DNA from: Alphaproteobacteria bacterium
GTDB lineage: Bacteria > Pseudomonadota > Alphaproteobacteria > MPNO01 > UBA830
Length of the DNA: 52,772 nt
Assembly (NCBI GenBank): GCA_022822405.1
Contig: JAJEBT010000203.1
Span: 1-52,772 of the forward strand
Direction: 5' to 3'
The position numbers and the translations under genes are program-made. How positions within the stretch are numbered: position 1 is the first letter of the stretch; each line of letters begins with the position of its first letter. This document shows positions 52,216 to 52,772 of the stretch, piece after piece. The notes below the pieces were generated by a model. That model searched no databases. It worked only from the letters and a program-made list of their open reading frames with translations, and had not been told where the DNA came from.

Positions 52216-52772
52216 TTATGACGCTGTCGCAGAGTGGGCCAAGTCGCCTGTCCGGGCAGTCACTGTCTGTCGAAAGGACTGCAGTGCTTCGTCCAACCCA
52301 TCTTCCCGGTACCGAAACTCATCGGATATGGACTGGTATAGCGACTGGGCCCGTTCAAGAGACGTTCGACCGCGGCTCCTGATCTCCTCTTCCGGAATGC
52401 GATCCCGAATCGCCTCCCGAAACATTTCCAACTCGTTTCTCAGGAAGCCCAGAAAGTCATGGATAGCGATCTGCTGACGGGTGATCTTTTCGAAGTGATA
52501 CCCCATGGCTGCAAGGTAGATCGCATCGGGAAGCATGCCGGGATGGTCCTTGGAGACCTTGGCGATGAACTTCGAATAAGCGGGGAGCTGCTCGGCGGAA
52601 AGACGACGGCGAACGACCATGAAGGCTGCATCGATCTCGGTCCTGCTCTTGGGCTTTCGAAGATGCCGGACAGGCTTGAGGTGCGTGAACAGGTTCAGGC
52701 AGCGGCTGAAGTAATTTTCCAGGGTCGGGTCGTAGAGCGTGGCGATCACCCGCTTGTATCCGTCGATCAGTG
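52216..52772 (-). CDS. B12-binding radical SAM protein, C-terminal part (DUF4070-like)
   Basis: The frame is open to the window edge, so only the last about 185 residues are seen. LIDGYKRVIATLYDPTLENYFSRCLNLFTHL is the start of the DUF4070 tail found in cobalamin-dependent radical SAM enzymes of the HpnJ/HpnR/Mag-protoporphyrin cyclase-like group, and the rest (DFLGFLRNELEMFREAIRDRIPEEEIRS) is helical. The catalytic CxxxCxxC and B12-binding domains lie outside the window. The exact reaction cannot be inferred. A GTG at 52749 is internal, not the true start. Confidence 0.7.
   Translation of the reverse strand, partial: LIDGYKRVIATLYDPTLENYFSRCLNLFTHLKPVRHLRKPKSRTEIDAAFMVVRRRLSAEQLPAYSKFIAKVSKDHPGMLPDAIYLAAMGYHFEKITRQQIAIHDFLGFLRNELEMFREAIRDRIPEEEIRSRGRTSLERAQSLYQSISDEFRYREDGLDEALQSFRQTVTARTGDLAHSATAS

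Overview
The window is GC-rich, tightly coding DNA that reads as an alphaproteobacterial chromosome. The evidence is the order lysA - small lipoprotein - argH - tlpA, a TIGR02302/DUF4175-type envelope protein, a class 2 pyrD, and SufE beside a class IV aminotransferase. The order or genus cannot be fixed from sequence alone. I found no rRNA, tRNA or CRISPR array. VapB is the only recognisable DNA-binding regulator.

Layout. (1) 1-1.3 kb: a truncated AT-richer GNAT gene and a vapBC toxin-antitoxin pair with a perfect 17-bp inverted-repeat operator. (2) 1.4-3.6 kb: a DehI-like protein and an LVIVD-repeat beta-propeller protein, probably catabolic. (3) 3.7-20.65 kb: a defence island with a GIY-YIG protein, a frameshifted IS21 istB remnant, McrB plus an McrC split by an in-frame TGA, and a five-gene minus-strand operon. 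In transcription order that operon encodes a SNF2 helicase with a DUF3883-like C-terminus, a PtuA-like ATPase, a PtuB-like HNH protein, a DUF1156 DNA methyltransferase and a DUF499 ATPase with a HEPN-like N-terminus. Its first three junctions are 4-nt overlaps and the fourth is at most a short gap. It looks like a modification-based defence system with a Septu-like effector pair built in. (4) 21-24.75 kb: a catabolic cluster (SDR, cyclase-family hydrolase, HisD/HpsN-like dehydrogenase, cupin). (5) 24.9-34 kb: housekeeping genes (hpt, DUF4175 protein, lysA, lptM-like, argH, tlpA, pyrD), interrupted by a lone type IV restriction enzyme predicted to recognise phosphorothioated DNA (SBD-HNH). (6) 34.2-38.5 kb: an RND efflux pump and its adaptor. 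(7) 38.7-42 kb: sufE, an aminotransferase, a split ThDP-dependent decarboxylase and an alpha/beta hydrolase. (8) 42.4-52.1 kb: a two-gene biosynthetic locus. It holds a fully reducing type I polyketide synthase (KS-AT-DH-ER-KR-ACP, no thioesterase) and a single protein fusing a thioester reductase to a sulfotransferase, followed by a good terminator. (9) Right edge: the C-terminus of a B12-binding radical SAM protein with a DUF4070-like tail.

The two most interesting systems are the PKS plus reductase-sulfotransferase pair, which predicts a reductively released and sulfated aliphatic product, and the composite helicase/PtuAB/DUF1156/DUF499 operon. The McrC interrupted exactly at a Shine-Dalgarno sequence and the orphan SBD-HNH enzyme also deserve attention.
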